A stretch of 64,000 nt of DNA from Filobasidium wieringae (Eukaryota; Basidiomycota; Tremellomycetes; Filobasidiales; Filobasidiaceae): the NCBI GenBank assembly GCA_001600055.1, contig BCIV01000019.1:62001-126000 (forward strand). The letters run 5' to 3'. Below, piece by piece: positions 14,091 to 25,394 of this stretch. Numbering within the stretch: the first letter of the stretch is position 1; each line of letters begins with the position of its first letter. The notes under the pieces are model-generated. The model saw only the letters and a program-made list of their open reading frames with translations, was not told the origin of the DNA and did not search any database. Position numbers and translations under genes: made by a program.

Positions 14091-14276
14091 ACGCTCGACG
14101 CCACAATTTACGCGTGATCCGCGGGATTTTCCGTTCAACGTCAAGGTAACGTCATCGAACTTGCTCGAAGGTGTGCGCATGTTCGATAGACGCTCGAGCA
14201 GGTTCTGGGAGCGACTAGGAATGGTATGCCCTACATATTCAGTCAAACGGTAATGATCCTGACCGCATCAGTGTAT

Positions 14277-14284
14277 TTCTTGAA
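14277..14284. promoter_or_regulatory. Heat-shock-element-like dyad, proximal
   Basis: TTCTTGAA is a perfect TTC-nn-GAA dyad, the core of an Hsf1 site, about 350 bases upstream of the HSP70 start. Spaced GAA repeats also occur at 14158-14171. The short length means chance cannot be excluded, but the context favours Hsf1 control. Confidence 0.45.
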
Positions 14285-14369
14285 CTCTCTCGCACGGCCC
14301 TCTAGTTTCTCGCGCATGTTCCCTACCTGTTCTTCCAAACATGTCAACGATCGAGGTTGACCTGTTTCT

Positions 14370-14377
14370 TTCGCGAA
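14370..14377. promoter_or_regulatory. Heat-shock-element-like dyad, distal
   Basis: TTCGCGAA is a second perfect TTC-nn-GAA dyad, preceded by a further TTC two bases upstream. It lies about 440 bases from the HSP70 ATG. With the proximal dyad it suggests a multi-site Hsf1 promoter. Confidence 0.4.
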
Positions 14378-15068
14378 ACATCCGCGCGTAACGTCGTGAT
14401 TCGTCAGACACGCGCTTTGATTTGTCGCAGGCTAACTATGAAACACGGTTCAAACCGTAGCGGTTTCAGGTACGACTACGTAAACAATCGATTGTAAATC
14501 TGTAAAAGAACCGAGCTATCCATGACGGTCAGTTGATGATTTCGGTGCGTGTTTGGTTCGGCCGGTTAAGCATGTATGTCTCGCCCTTGCCGAAGGGTTG
14601 AAACGCTTTGGAAGAAGCACATCTATCAAGGGTTAGGAATTGGTTACGAATCTTGAGACTTCAATTCTTCTCTTTTACGTAGCCAAATTAGCCACGATGT
14701 GATCAAGATTCTATATTCTAGATATTATTAGTGAAACAATCGCTCGGAGATCTGTCGGATATGGGCGAACGGGGCAAGAAGCTTCTATCATGACGGCCAT
14801 ACAGCGGAATCCTGTCGAGATTCAATCCAATCCAGCCTGAGTAGCAAGCGGCCCGTGGAATCGCCCAAACATTCTTCGGAATGGTATAAAATATGTTACA
14901 ACTATCACAAGCATACTAATCCTATACACAAGAGGAAGATATCTAGACCTTGTTCTTCATGATGGAGCGATCCCAGAGGGAGGCAACAAGCCAATCGACT
15001 ACGTTTGAACATCCACTGGCGTTACCGGCCCCTTGTAACCCCAGCTGAAAAAGATCCAGTTCGGCTCT

Positions 15069-16636
15069 CTAGATATTCGCAAATCCACCATCGGTGTTCT
15101 TGATCTCTTTCCCATCAATGCTGAACATATTGGTCCAGGCGGTGACGTAGTTTGAGAAAACGAGGCGACAGATTCTGCTAGACGGAAATATGGGTTGTCA
15201 GACAGACCCATTCTGAACTCGCGAAGTTGAAGTGATAACTGACAAGATGACCCGTTTCTGATGTGCGCAATATTCGTGGCCCGTTCCTACACCTAGACAC
15301 AGCTTGACTCCTCCGTCCTACCAACGTGCAAAAAGAGAATAAGCGTACAAGGTTTGAAGGGCAGAGAGCGCTTTGCGCTTGCCTGAAGTTGTGACGTTTG
15401 GCATGACTCCTCACGGTGGTTCGTCGCTGTACGGCTTGTATTACGTTGTAATACTTGTTGCCACATCAGAGTGTTAGGATCACATTGGAAGACTTGAAGC
15501 AGACACTAAGGCAGCGATGAATTTAGCGCGGTTGGGTTCGATATCTAAACAGAACGGACCTGAGTAGTTGGTAACCTGACTACAAAAGGATTAGAGCGAA
15601 GAGACAGTGAGCGTGGTGAACCTATCTCTTCTGGATCATATACCATCCCTTCCAAAAGAAGAGAGCAGAATAATACCATTGAAATCCAGACTTACCTTTC
15701 TTATCGACCTTGATTACGACTCCGACATCATTGATCCGTCGGAACAATTCGATATCGTGCTTTCCACTTTCACGTCTGACCAGATCCAGCTTGTCATAAA
15801 TGTCGATCGCATACAGGGTCCTACGGTCTGTTCGTGGTCCTGCTTTCATGTCTCCAGCCGAGTAGGAAAGGTCGATTAAGCGGAAGACGTCGTTCCAGGC
15901 GAAAGGACCTGGGCTTATAAGCGAACGATCGGGCGCTCAGGATGCTACCAGCGCTGGAGCCTGTGTTTGAGGCGATTCAAATGAAGGCTGTATCGAGAAC
16001 TCGGGTGAAAATTGAGGAGGACCCTGAAACGGTTGAGAAAGCGATCGAGGTGAGGTTGTGCTATGCGTCATCTGTATTTGAACAGGGAGGTCAGAGCATT
16101 AAGTGAACGCTTCGTTATTTCATTCGTATGATGATAATCTATTTACGTACGATATCATATTGAAACGTATCCATCGAATATTGAGCGGATTCGTGCATAT
16201 CCCGTTGAGATACCTCAGGGATTGTATTATTGCCAGTTTCAATCGGAAAGAATGGGCCGTGCGGATCCTTCATAGCAGTGGTATACTCTCCCAAGACGTG
16301 GGGGACTTCGGTTGGGTTGAGACTGGGATAGCTTTGCTGAACGTGCTAGTCATTTGATAAGATGTGGTTAGAACCGATGAGATAGACTGCCTGTTAGCCG
16401 GCAAGTGTACTTACTAAAGGGCTCAAAAGACTCGCAGGAAAATCAAGAGAAGTGCGATCGAAGTTTTCACTCATCCTGGTCTCTCCAGCTCGATAGATAA
16501 TATGCTCGAGCGTCATATCGGCATCAGGATGTTGTTGAGGTTGCTGGGTAAACCTCAAGCCCTCGGGTAAGACGGCTTGGATGTACCACTCGAGCGGGGT
16601 TTTACCGGAATTTATCTCCAAGTCGAAGTCGAACAT
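15069..16636 (-). CDS. Hypothetical multi-exon protein
   Basis: I do not recognise this family. Starting at the ATG at 16636, the first exon encodes FDFDLEINSGKTPLEWYIQAVLPEG and a tail up to a clear donor (gtaagt) near 16420. The next exon continues in phase through a HGPFFPIETGN segment to about 16210. Further exons give a Gln/Pro/Ser-rich stretch (about 16050-15930), then FAWNDVFRLIDLSYSAGDMKAG and a charged helical part to about 15690, and a final exon ending TNMFSIDGKEIKNTDGGFANI before the TAG at 15069-15071. Each junction has GT-AG signals, but several exon edges between 15200 and 15600 are uncertain. The globular, acidic composition suggests a soluble protein. Coding is likely; function is unknown. 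Confidence 0.55.
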
Positions 16637-17287
16637 AATTGCTCCTTGTCGGGAAAGGATTTACTGGTCTGAGCGCTTCCAATTCTTGTCATCTCAGCTG
16701 AACACATCATGCGAGATCACCTATATATACATCTTGCGGGCTGTTCACCATGTAGTGTACGTAGTGTTGAGAGGCGGAAGTTAGGGATTCTTGAACTTTG
16801 GCGGGTACCTCAAACTCGGATGCAAATTCCAGTTGACTGGGTTAGATAACCCAGTCAACTGGAATTCGGATTAGAAAGCCACTCATCTACAGCTGGCTCT
16901 CTCGTCATACCTTGCCTTGCCTCCTCAACGACTCTACCTGCCCCATCCTTGGCAAGACTTCCCTCTCGGTCTTCCTTGGTATTCACAATGACTCTCCCCC
17001 CTTGGCCTCTTTCGAGCCAACCCCTTTGGCCTCCTCTTGCCTGCTCTTCAACTGCTGCCCTTCGTCCTTCAACGCGATATGGGAAGCGCAGCCACATGAT
17101 CATGAGTTCACCAGACATGAGTCCACCAGCGCTGAAAAATCACTACAGACTAAGATAACCGACATCGCAGCGTGATCTGGGGTTGGCTTGGAATGACATT
17201 GGACAGAAACGTATATGGCAGGTCGAGCGAAACCTGCAGTATCATCATTTCTACAGGTCTCTTCGTCATGTACATCGTTGTTCCGTC
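16637..17287. other. Intergenic region with long palindrome
   Basis: This stretch lies between two minus-strand genes. It holds a perfect inverted repeat (16825-16866). A minus-strand open frame (17118-16855, 87 codons, rich in Glu, Arg and Gly) ends within that palindrome; it could be a small gene, but nothing beyond its open frame supports it. Confidence 0.4.
16825..16866. repeat. Perfect 19-bp inverted repeat with 4-nt loop
   Basis: Two arms of 19 bases (16825-16843 and 16848-16866) are exactly complementary and separated by AGAT. A transcript of either strand would form a very stable hairpin. It could be a terminator or processing signal, a regulator-binding site, or the residue of a small inverted-repeat element. 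It has no A/T target duplication that I can see. Confidence 0.9.
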
Positions 17288-20200
17288 TCACCACCAGGTA
17301 TCTGGGGGAAGATCGGTATCTAAAGTGGTGTCTCCTAATTGACTCGTTGAGGAAGCGTTAAAAGCGTTAAGGTTGATGAAGCGCGTGTCGATTTCTGTAG
17401 ATGTAAAACATCTCGAAATCAACCCCGGCAGAGAACAGACACATCGTGAACTCACCTGGAGGAAGGAAGAAGCCTTCAAGACCAACGAGCGTATTTGCAT
17501 CTCCTCCAAAGCCGCCGAGTGACTCGCCGTTCAAGAATCTGGAAGGCGTCGACTGAGAAAGCGTTTCAAGCGTCTATACGCGAAAACTTACAGTGGCAGC
17601 GTCTGTTCGTCTCCAAAGGACAGCCCAGCCCGCGATACGAGATCTTGCATGAAGCTGGCGTCAAACTCGTAGCTTTCGGGATTACTGTTCGGCGACTCGT
17701 TCTTTCCTGACATTGCTGTCAGATTGGCGATGGGAGATGTTTGCTGCATGGTTGGTGTAAAGCCAGCAAGTCCACCAAATCCAGCCGAACGGACAGAAGG
17801 TGACACATTGACCATAGCGTAATCGGTCGCATTTACTGGTGTCTGCCCTGTCATCGACATCTGCATGGAATGTCGGCCAGAGTGCAAAAGTTGGGCGTGC
17901 ATCTTGCTAGGCGATCCGGGCATGGAAGGAGGAGGTAGGTACTTGCTCTTCCGAGCTCTTCGTAGCAATAATCGCAAACTTCTTGCATAACGGCCAGCGG
18001 GGACTAAAGGGCGAAATGATCAGGCGATGGACTGCGATATGAACACGCGACGCTCACCTTGTTCTAGAATCGAAGCAAGCTCTTCCACATCCTTAGCTGT
18101 TTTACGAAGGTTGAGCTCGTGCGGAAACAGTCGAGCGATACGAATGAGAAAGGATGCGGCGAAAGCAGCGGATACGTCTGAAAGATGTGCAACGATTAGG
18201 GTTGGTCACTTGCAAAGAGTGGAAAGCTACTCACGAGTATAATGCACCGCTAAGAAGCATCGATATGGTCGCAGATCAGAACAGATCAGGACAAACTCTT
18301 CCCGCTTTAGACTACCAATAACCTCGACTCACCATACTTCAGCCCTAATCGATAATTCTCCCCTCTGATCGCAATTTCCAAACAAGTCTGAGCATTCCTC
18401 ATAGCCTCGATGGCCAATTCCTTTTTATCCGGTGGCATCTTCTTAACATCTGCCGCGTCCTTGACGCCCCTCAATAGTTGAGAGTTGATGAACAAACTGG
18501 CATAGCTTCGTTGAGAACGAAGGGATTCCATGAAAAAGTCTGTCCGAGATTTTCGGTATCGTTCGACCATGACTCGTTCCCAGTATGAAAGCCATTTATC
18601 GAAATCCCTGTTGGCTTGTTTGAGCCTGACGACGGTTTCTTGAGTGACGGGTTCTTCAGGAGATTTGGTCAGGACGATATGCAGTGGTGCTCTGAGAGCG
18701 ATCATCTCGACCGTACTGATCAGCCTTACGTCCGTCGGGATGGACAAGGGATGATCCAGGAACCGCCTACAAGCGGCAATACTGGAATCTTCCCTCAGGA
18801 TCGCCGGTCGACCGGTCCCATACGACATCTGATGTTCGATCATATAGAGTGCGAACCAGCATCTCGACTGAACGACCAAGTCCCTTTCATCCTCCAACTC
18901 CTCCAGACTCTTGCCCGCTCCCATTCCGGATCTCAACAGTTTCATGAACGAATGATTGATTTCCATATCCAATCCGAGTCTGACGGCATGCCCACTAGGC
19001 ATCCAACCGTTCTGACTGAAAGCGGCGAGGACCAAGCTGGCTTGGACGGCTTCTATTCGAGCTACAGGAGCCCACATGGTCCCCAACCCGATCTTCCTCG
19101 CATGTTCAGTCGTCGACCGTTGAACCTCACTCATCGCCCCGCCTCCATCACGCACTCGAGCGCCGATAGCGATGATCGCAGAGATCGAGAACGGTGATCG
19201 CAAACGCAAGGAATCCCAAGTATCATAGACCGGGTCGAATATGGGTAAAAACGCATTACTCCCCTGGAAATAAAGATCGAACAATGTCCGTGCCTCTTCC
19301 TCCCCGACCAACCCGAGGGCGGCGACATCAGGAAACGCATGGACGTGTTTCCTCGTCTTCTTCTCGTTCCCCGATCGATGGGATTCGAGGATTATCCCCG
19401 GCGGGTCTCTGGCCGCTACGGCTCGTTCGATCGGATCGGCGGGTACGGCGAAAGACGTATCGCTCAATTTCCTCTTCTTTTTGGGTTGACTGTCTATCCT
19501 CTCTTCGTCCATCTCGATCGGATGTGGGGGAAAACCGGGGGTAGGTTTCCGATCCCCTTCTTCCTTGAGCGCTCCGACCCCATCCGATCTCCCTATCCTT
19601 TCCGCTCTAGCACGTTCCACGGCGGCTTCCGCTAGACCGGCCATACTGCTCATATTGGCAAGAGGGGCCATGATCATCCCCGGATTCAGAGCGTCCTCCT
19701 CTTCCCCCTCTGAAGCGTAAGGCGAGGCGTTGGAAGATCCATGGATGTATCTGGATTCACGTCGTTTCGTCCTTGGGGTCATGGCACTAGGATCGGATTG
19801 AAGGTTCCCTTGAGGTTGACGAAATGGAGTGGAAGATTCCCATTCCTCGCCCATCCCCGATCTGGTAGTGGGCATGAGGAACCCAGTGTGATCCCAAGTC
19901 TGCGTCTGTTGCTGGTGTCTAGCCGACTCGACGATCCGGGCCGGATCGACCAAAGTCCCACGGGTATCGGAAGTATCGAACGTGTTCCGATAATCCACCT
20001 GACTGTGGGTGGAATAATTGCTATCCATCCTGACCAACTCGTCCGGTCTCGCTAATATCTGTTGTTGCGGTATGCTCGGTGTTGAAAGTGGGTACGCGTG
20101 TGTTTGGGAGGGAGAGGGGATGGGACCGAAAGCGTTCATTCGGGGGATGACGGATTGAGCTCGAGCTTGTTGATTATGATCTTCCATTCGAGAGAGGGGA

Positions 20201-20711
20201 CCGACGGCTGGACTGGAATAGTGCCCGCTCGTCGTTCCTTGAGGAGAACCGTTGACCAGGGCGGTGGTCTTGATGGCGGTGACTAGATCTGCTAGCGTGT
20301 TTTGTATGGAGGATACTTGGAATTCCAAATGTTTTATCCGGCTACCGAGTCAAAGATCAGCTTGTATCATATTGTCGAAAACCTAAAAAGCACTTACTCA
20401 TCACCGGGAACGTCTAAACTGCTCGTTCCCTTTTTGGGTTTCTCCATCACGCAATCCTCTCCTGTTGCTCTGCATCGTTTACAAGGCGGATCTTCCGCAC
20501 CGACACAACGCATTTTCATACGTCGACAGTGATTGCATGCTCCTGTGCGATTTGAGGATCAGTCACAACGGAGACGACGAGACCTAGAAGAGCTCAAAGA
20601 CTAACGGTTGACCCGGTTGATGCCTGAACCACCTTTACCATCGGTAACAAACTCTCGAGGAGACCTGTTCTCGTCGTCCTGAGTTTCCTTGTTTTTACCT
20701 TTGGAAGACAT
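17288..20711 (-). CDS. Zn2Cys6 fungal-specific transcription factor
   Basis: Reads from the ATG at 20711 to the TGA at 17288-17290, with small exons at both ends and one large central exon. The zinc cluster is C-x2-C-x6-C-x7-C-x2-C-x6-C (ACNHCRRMKMRC...CKRC...C) in exon 2. It binds two zinc ions and contacts CGG-type half sites. A leucine-rich coiled coil follows across the next junction (RIKHLEFQVSSIQNTLADL) and would give dimers. A long Ser/Gln/Pro-rich linker then leads to the Fungal_trans middle homology region (ARTLFDLYFQGSNAFLPIFDP and onward). A further exon has Ser/Thr/Met-rich low-complexity sequence, a likely activation region. The last exon ends TDLPPDTWW. Total length is roughly 950 residues. 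Targets are unknown. It is divergent from the mitochondrial helical protein gene. Confidence 0.88.
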
Positions 20712-21209
20712 GGTAAAAAGGCGGGACTTTTGGCAGAGGTGGACGACTTGAGGCTGCCTATATGATGCGCATGGTTGATATGGTTAATTGTAGATTGAGC
20801 AACGATTGATGCTGTAGAGCAGGTCCACTGTCGGACTCTGTCTACCAGTAGCTGGTTGAGAATTGACGGTGAACGGATGAATGAACTACCGGCGACCTCG
20901 GACCGGGATTTGTAGAGTCAGTATTATTTATCACACGTCATATCATAAGCGCTGGAATTGATAAGCTTGCGGGTGATATACATCCGATTCTTGGTGCACG
21001 CTACCCACGCATCCGGAAGTAAACCACGTTTTTGATGACGTCGCGGTGTCGTCATTGCTTACTATATTGTTCTCGCATTCTCCGTTTTTGCTATATAACA
21101 CGCTCAATTCTTGACATTCCACCTCGAAACTGCCGCAGATTCCCATTCACTGAAACCACCTACACACATCTACACTATCTACACTACCCCACCAACTCAC
21201 CACAACACC
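20712..21209. other. Divergent promoter region
   Basis: Separates the minus-strand Zn2Cys6 gene from the plus-strand mitochondrial protein gene. The plus-strand leader after about 21110 is C/A-rich without ATG in good context, as in well-expressed fungal genes. Confidence 0.5.
21093..21099 (+). promoter_or_regulatory. TATA box of the 21210 gene
   Basis: TATATAA lies 111 bases upstream of the start codon, at a distance usual for fungal TATA promoters, and is followed by a C/A-rich leader. Confidence 0.5.
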
Positions 21210-22622
21210 ATGTCATTCGCACGATCATCCGCTCAGACCCTCAGGCGTACCGCCCCCACTCTCCGTACCGTCCGAGCACGAGGAACCGGCTACCGATTCA
21301 ACTCTACCAACGCCGGTCCTAACGCCCAAGCTGGTGCTCATCCCGCCGTTACTGGTGCTGCCGCCGGTGCTGCTGCTGCTGTCCTCGTCGGATACGGTGC
21401 TTACAAGTACACTGTGAGTGCATAGCTCCTTCCTTGCCATTGCTTTGCGGAGCGGACGCTAAACATCATCACCATAGGGAGTCGACAAGGCCGTAGAGAC
21501 CTACACCACCACCAAATCCTACTTCAACTCCGCCTCTGAGAAGCTCAAGCAGGCCACTCCCGAGCCTAACCAGGCTTTGGAGGCTCTCCGATCGACTGCC
21601 AACCACTACGCCGCTTTCATCCCCGGTGGAAAGTCGTACGTCGATGCCGCTTTCAAGGACATCGACGCTATCAGGGAGAAGCACGGAGATGTAAGTTGTC
21701 ATGCCCGCGTGACTGTTGGTATCAAGGCGGGTAACTGATAGACCGCTCCCGCTCGCGTACACAGGAAGTCAACAAGATCGTCGCCGATTCTTACTCCCAG
21801 TTGAAGGCTGTCGCTGACAAGAAGGGATTCTCTCTCGATGCCGCTTCCAAGTCTTGGGAGATCTTGCAGGACTCTTTGGCCAAGATCACTGATCTCGCCG
21901 GAGACGCCGCCGAGCAGATCTTGGACAACCACCCCAAGCTCAAGGAGCAGGTCGGAGGAAGTTTCACTCAGTTGAAGCAGATGGGTGAACAGTACGGACC
22001 CGAGGCCAAGAAGCAGGTCGATGATGTCTACAGGCAGGTCTCGGATATCGTAAAGAGCGGAGTCTCGTTCGATACCGTCTCCAAGATCAAGGCTTTGGTC
22101 GAAAGCAAGCAGAAGGATCTCAAGAAGCTCGGCGATGTCGCTTGGAACAAGGGCTTGGAGCAGGCTCAGCCTTACCTCGACAAGGCTCCTCAGGTCAAGG
22201 AGTTGATCAACAAGAACAAGGACGTCCTCGTTGGAGGTGACTTGAACGGATTGTGGGAGAAGGTCAAGGGTGGAAACTCCGAGGACATTGAGAGCTTTGT
22301 AAAGAGCGCTACCGAGGGTGCCAAGGACAAGGCGAACCAGGTCACTGGAGGTGGACTTGACAAGTACTTGAGCATGCTCCCTGGTTTGGGTGCTTTGGGA
22401 CCCCACTTCTCCAAGCTCAAGGATGTGAGTACTCCTATGTGAACTTCTCTGCAAGGTTCACCACTGACGTTTCTGTTCTTCTTTCAGGTCGCTGAGAACA
22501 AGGGTGACGATGCCAAGGACCTCTTGGAGAAGACTTACAAGGATATCGAGGAGGTCTTGAAGAAGCGTGTCGGAGAGGCCGAGAAGTTGGCCAAGGACAC
22601 CAAGAAGGAGGCTACCAAGTAA
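21210..22622 (+). CDS. Helical mitochondrial protein of unknown function
   Basis: Four exons: 21210-21413, 21478-21690, 21765-22424 and 22488-22622, giving about 404 residues. The N-terminus is a clear mitochondrial presequence: Arg/Ser/Thr-rich, no acidic residue, with a likely cleavage near GTGYRFNS. An Ala/Gly-rich hydrophobic span follows (AVTGAAAGAAAAVLVGYGAY), so the protein may be anchored in the inner membrane. The remaining 330 residues are almost wholly charged amphipathic helix, rich in Lys, Asp, Glu and Ala, with repeated heptad-like segments and a Lys-rich end. Composition resembles LEA or apolipoprotein-like helices. Strong codon bias suggests high expression. I know no characterised homologue, so a role in membrane organisation is inference only. 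Confidence 0.9.
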
Positions 22623-22822
22623 ATTCAACCCTCTATAGTGGAAAAAAGAAGCATAATGCTCGGGTGAACGAGTGAAAAACAAGGTAGTAATGCATCAAAT
22701 CAAACAAGAACACAATCATTGTATACAGTATTAATCGAGCCGTCATGACGGATGATATATCAAAATCATCACATCCCAAATAGCCGTTCGTGGTATTCTC
22801 ACAATCAGACCGACATCCGTTT

Positions 22823-24844
22823 CTAGTCCCTCTTCTGCAACGTAGCACCAGAACGAATGATCAATCCTCTTCTGCCTTCGATCCAGACGCGTCGCAAGAA
22901 CAAGAGGACCACCCAGATGCACTGCACCTCCATCCAGGTCGAACGGACAAATGTCTTGAGACGCAAGACCAGTCGTCCCACCCAATGCGAAGGATTCTCT
23001 TCCCGTCCATCATCGTCTTCCTTCTTCTCCACCACACCGGTCGCCCGATCGGTGAACACATCCCCAGAACCCTCCTTTTCCATCATACTATAACTCCCCG
23101 ACCTCGTCGTGATCCAGGCGGATTGACTCACGCTCATCCCAGCTTCGTTAAGCACCGAGTCCATCTCATGTTGTTCCATCGCGTCGTCGTCCATGTCCAA
23201 AGCCCATCCTGCGAGCTCACTGGCCAAAGTCTTGCGATCGCGCGGGAAGCGCGAAGACGTCCAGCCCATCGTCGAATCAGGGGAGGCGAAGGGTGATCCA
23301 GGCGAGTTGTAAACGTGAAACAGGGAGCTCTTATGTTTAGATTGGGAAGAGTAGGTCCCTGGATTGGAACTAACACGAAGGCGAGGAAGGGGAGTGTGAC
23401 GACTGGAATCGGAAGGTGTAGAAACGCGTTCGGGTTGTAGCGGGGATGGAACTGCTGAGGAATTTGAGGCGGGTCCAGTGGGCCGTCTTGGACTGAGAAA
23501 TTTGTGCTTTGGCGATACTTTGGGAGGTAGTTCAGGAGGGGCGGGGGACTCTTCGTGGATGTCCACTGTGACAGACTCGTCATTATGTAGAACAGCTTCA
23601 CTATTAGGGGGAGTGTTGACTAGATTCGGCCTGAACGCAGATCCAAGAGCAGCTTGTTCGGTCGTTGGCGAAGTGTCTTTCTCTTCGACAGGTTCAACTA
23701 TCTTCGCCAACTCCTCAGCCAAGGTAAACCCGTTGCTCTCACTCGGGCTACGACGAATCGCACCATAAAGTCTGGTATCGTCCCCCGTGCTAACAGGGGA
23801 ATGTACCTCGTATCGCTGATAAGGTGATTCGGCCCGAGGCATACCTTCCGGTTTCCTAGTCTGAATGGACAGATTTTGCCCATAGACTCTTCGGCCGGTA
23901 GTCTCCTCGTTCATGTTCTCCCTTCTATCTCTGATCTTGGCTCTCTTCCCTTCCGCGACTAGTTTAGCGTTCTGTCTCTCCAAATCCAACAAGGCAGCCT
24001 CGAGGGCGTCTATCTTTGCAGTAGCCCGCCTTCCTTCGTTCCTCGCCATCATGTTTTGCATCTTGACCTGGTTCACGAGTTTATCGACCTCGGTCTCGAG
24101 CTCTGCATTCCGGTCGTACAGCCAATCCATTTCAGTCTCGGATCGGTGATGGTTGTTTGATTGATCGAATTGAATCCCATCAGAGGAAATCGTGTTGACC
24201 GAAAATGTAGAGGGTTGGTTCTTAGGGGCTACGTAAGTGTTGGAGGAGAGGTGCGTATGAAGGTGGTTTTGCTGGATTTGAGGGGGGAAAGCGCCGTCCA
24301 GACGTCGTGAAAGAGGAGAGTTTCTAGGAGGAATGGTCGAGGATAGTCCCATTCGGCTGCGGACCGTGTCGGGACTGGTGTTGGATCTCTTGAAAGGAGG
24401 GGATTGGGAAAGGAAATTCGATCTCGACGAGAGTACAGAGTCCATTGGAGAAGATTGCGATGAGGGTTGTTGATGATTAGATGGACGGAGTATGTTGTGA
24501 TGATATGTAGAAGTATCGAGCTGAGCTTGCTTGACTGCAGGCGAGTCTGCTGTCATTTGAGAGGGATACATCACTCCTTTTGCGCTCAGAGCTGTAGAGT
24601 ATGGCGGAGAACGAGTGATGGAAGAAAGCGAAAACGATCGATGATGGGAGAAACGAGTTGATCAAATTTCAAGCTGAAAGTGGCAGGAGAGAGAACAATT
24701 GCGCTTACCCTTTTGTAGTCTTTCATCAGAGATCAGTGCAGATTTTTTCCTCCTCTCGAAACTGACCGATCTTGGTAGACCTTCAGTGGTTTGCGGCGGA
24801 GACAGACCCAGATCCGAGGTCTGCATTTTACTGTTGTTTCTCAC
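22823..24844 (-). CDS. Coiled-coil protein with hydrophobic C-terminal segment
   Basis: Two exons. The first starts at 24844 (ATG; a second in-frame ATG at 24826 is equally possible) and ends at a gtaagc donor near 24710. It joins in phase to a single long exon through ALSAKGVMYPSQM. The protein, about 640 residues, is Ser/Pro-rich and probably disordered, except for a coiled coil of about 75 residues (from DWLYDRNAELETEVDKL to the Lys/Arg-rich RDRRENM). Near the end, a Trp-containing hydrophobic stretch (about 25 residues, CIWVVLLFLRRVW) precedes a basic tail. That could be a tail anchor or a membrane-binding amphipathic helix. I do not recognise the family. Many S/T-P sites suggest control by proline-directed kinases. 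Confidence 0.8.
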
Positions 24845-25394
24845 TATTCACGCTTGATCTACGCGACACAAGAAGGTTTCGAAGGTATAGTAGTATGGCG
24901 AGTGCTTTCCTAGAAGGTAGGGTTTTGGCCGTGCACGTCAGGCTGACAGTTGGAGTCTTGGAGGAAAGCAACTACCTGGTTGCCTGGTTGTTTGCTTATG
25001 AGTTGTTAGATCAAGAGATAACCGAGCATGCCCGGCTGTTTGTTTTGTTTGTTCAAATTCTCGTAATTGTAAACACAACGACCTCGACCACGAAGACGAT
25101 TATCGATATTCGCATGAAGGAAAAAAAAGAAAAAAAAAGAGAAAGATCGGACAGGTGATGGAGCTGTACTAAACTATTACAGACAGATGACAGAACAGAA
25201 GCGGATCTTTTTTTTGTTGGGTTAAATTAAAGCAAAGATGATTCTAGTAGAGCTGAGATGTGAGATCCATCCTCCCGCTTCCACACGCGCGACCGCCAGG
25301 TTCCCACTCCTCTTCTTCCAATATTTCCAAAGTGTCAACGGGGAAAGTCATACACAGCCAAGGTCATTTGTGGATTCACGAATGACTACACTGC
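24845..25394. other. Intergenic region between two minus-strand genes
   Basis: Holds A-rich and T-rich runs (25120-25140 and 25208-25216) that fit 3' end signals of the cyclin-box gene and promoter sequence of the coiled-coil gene. One open frame at 24772-25158 on the plus strand has no family feature. Confidence 0.4.

Larger units (their letters stand above)
13932..15068. other. HSP70 upstream region and 3' side of next gene
   Basis: About 1.1 kb between the HSP70 start codon and the end of the next minus-strand gene. The part up to about 14400 is the HSP70 promoter. The remainder (14400-15068) shows no coding frame with family features. A short perfect dyad ACGGTTCAAACCGT sits at 14445-14458. 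Confidence 0.5.

Noticed and set aside
14445..14458. Possible tRNA B box (GGTTCAAACC)
   Set aside because: It is the centre of a short palindrome. The flanking bases cannot form a T stem, and no A box or acceptor stem is found.
18616..19197. 193-codon plus-strand frame inside the first Zn2Cys6 gene
   Set aside because: Antisense to the Fungal_trans domain, with no independent domain or splice signals.
21699..22454. 251-codon minus-strand open frame opposite the mitochondrial helical protein
   Set aside because: Shadow of the Lys/Glu/Asp-rich coding strand. It reads as Leu/Val/Ser-rich low-complexity sequence and ignores the real introns.
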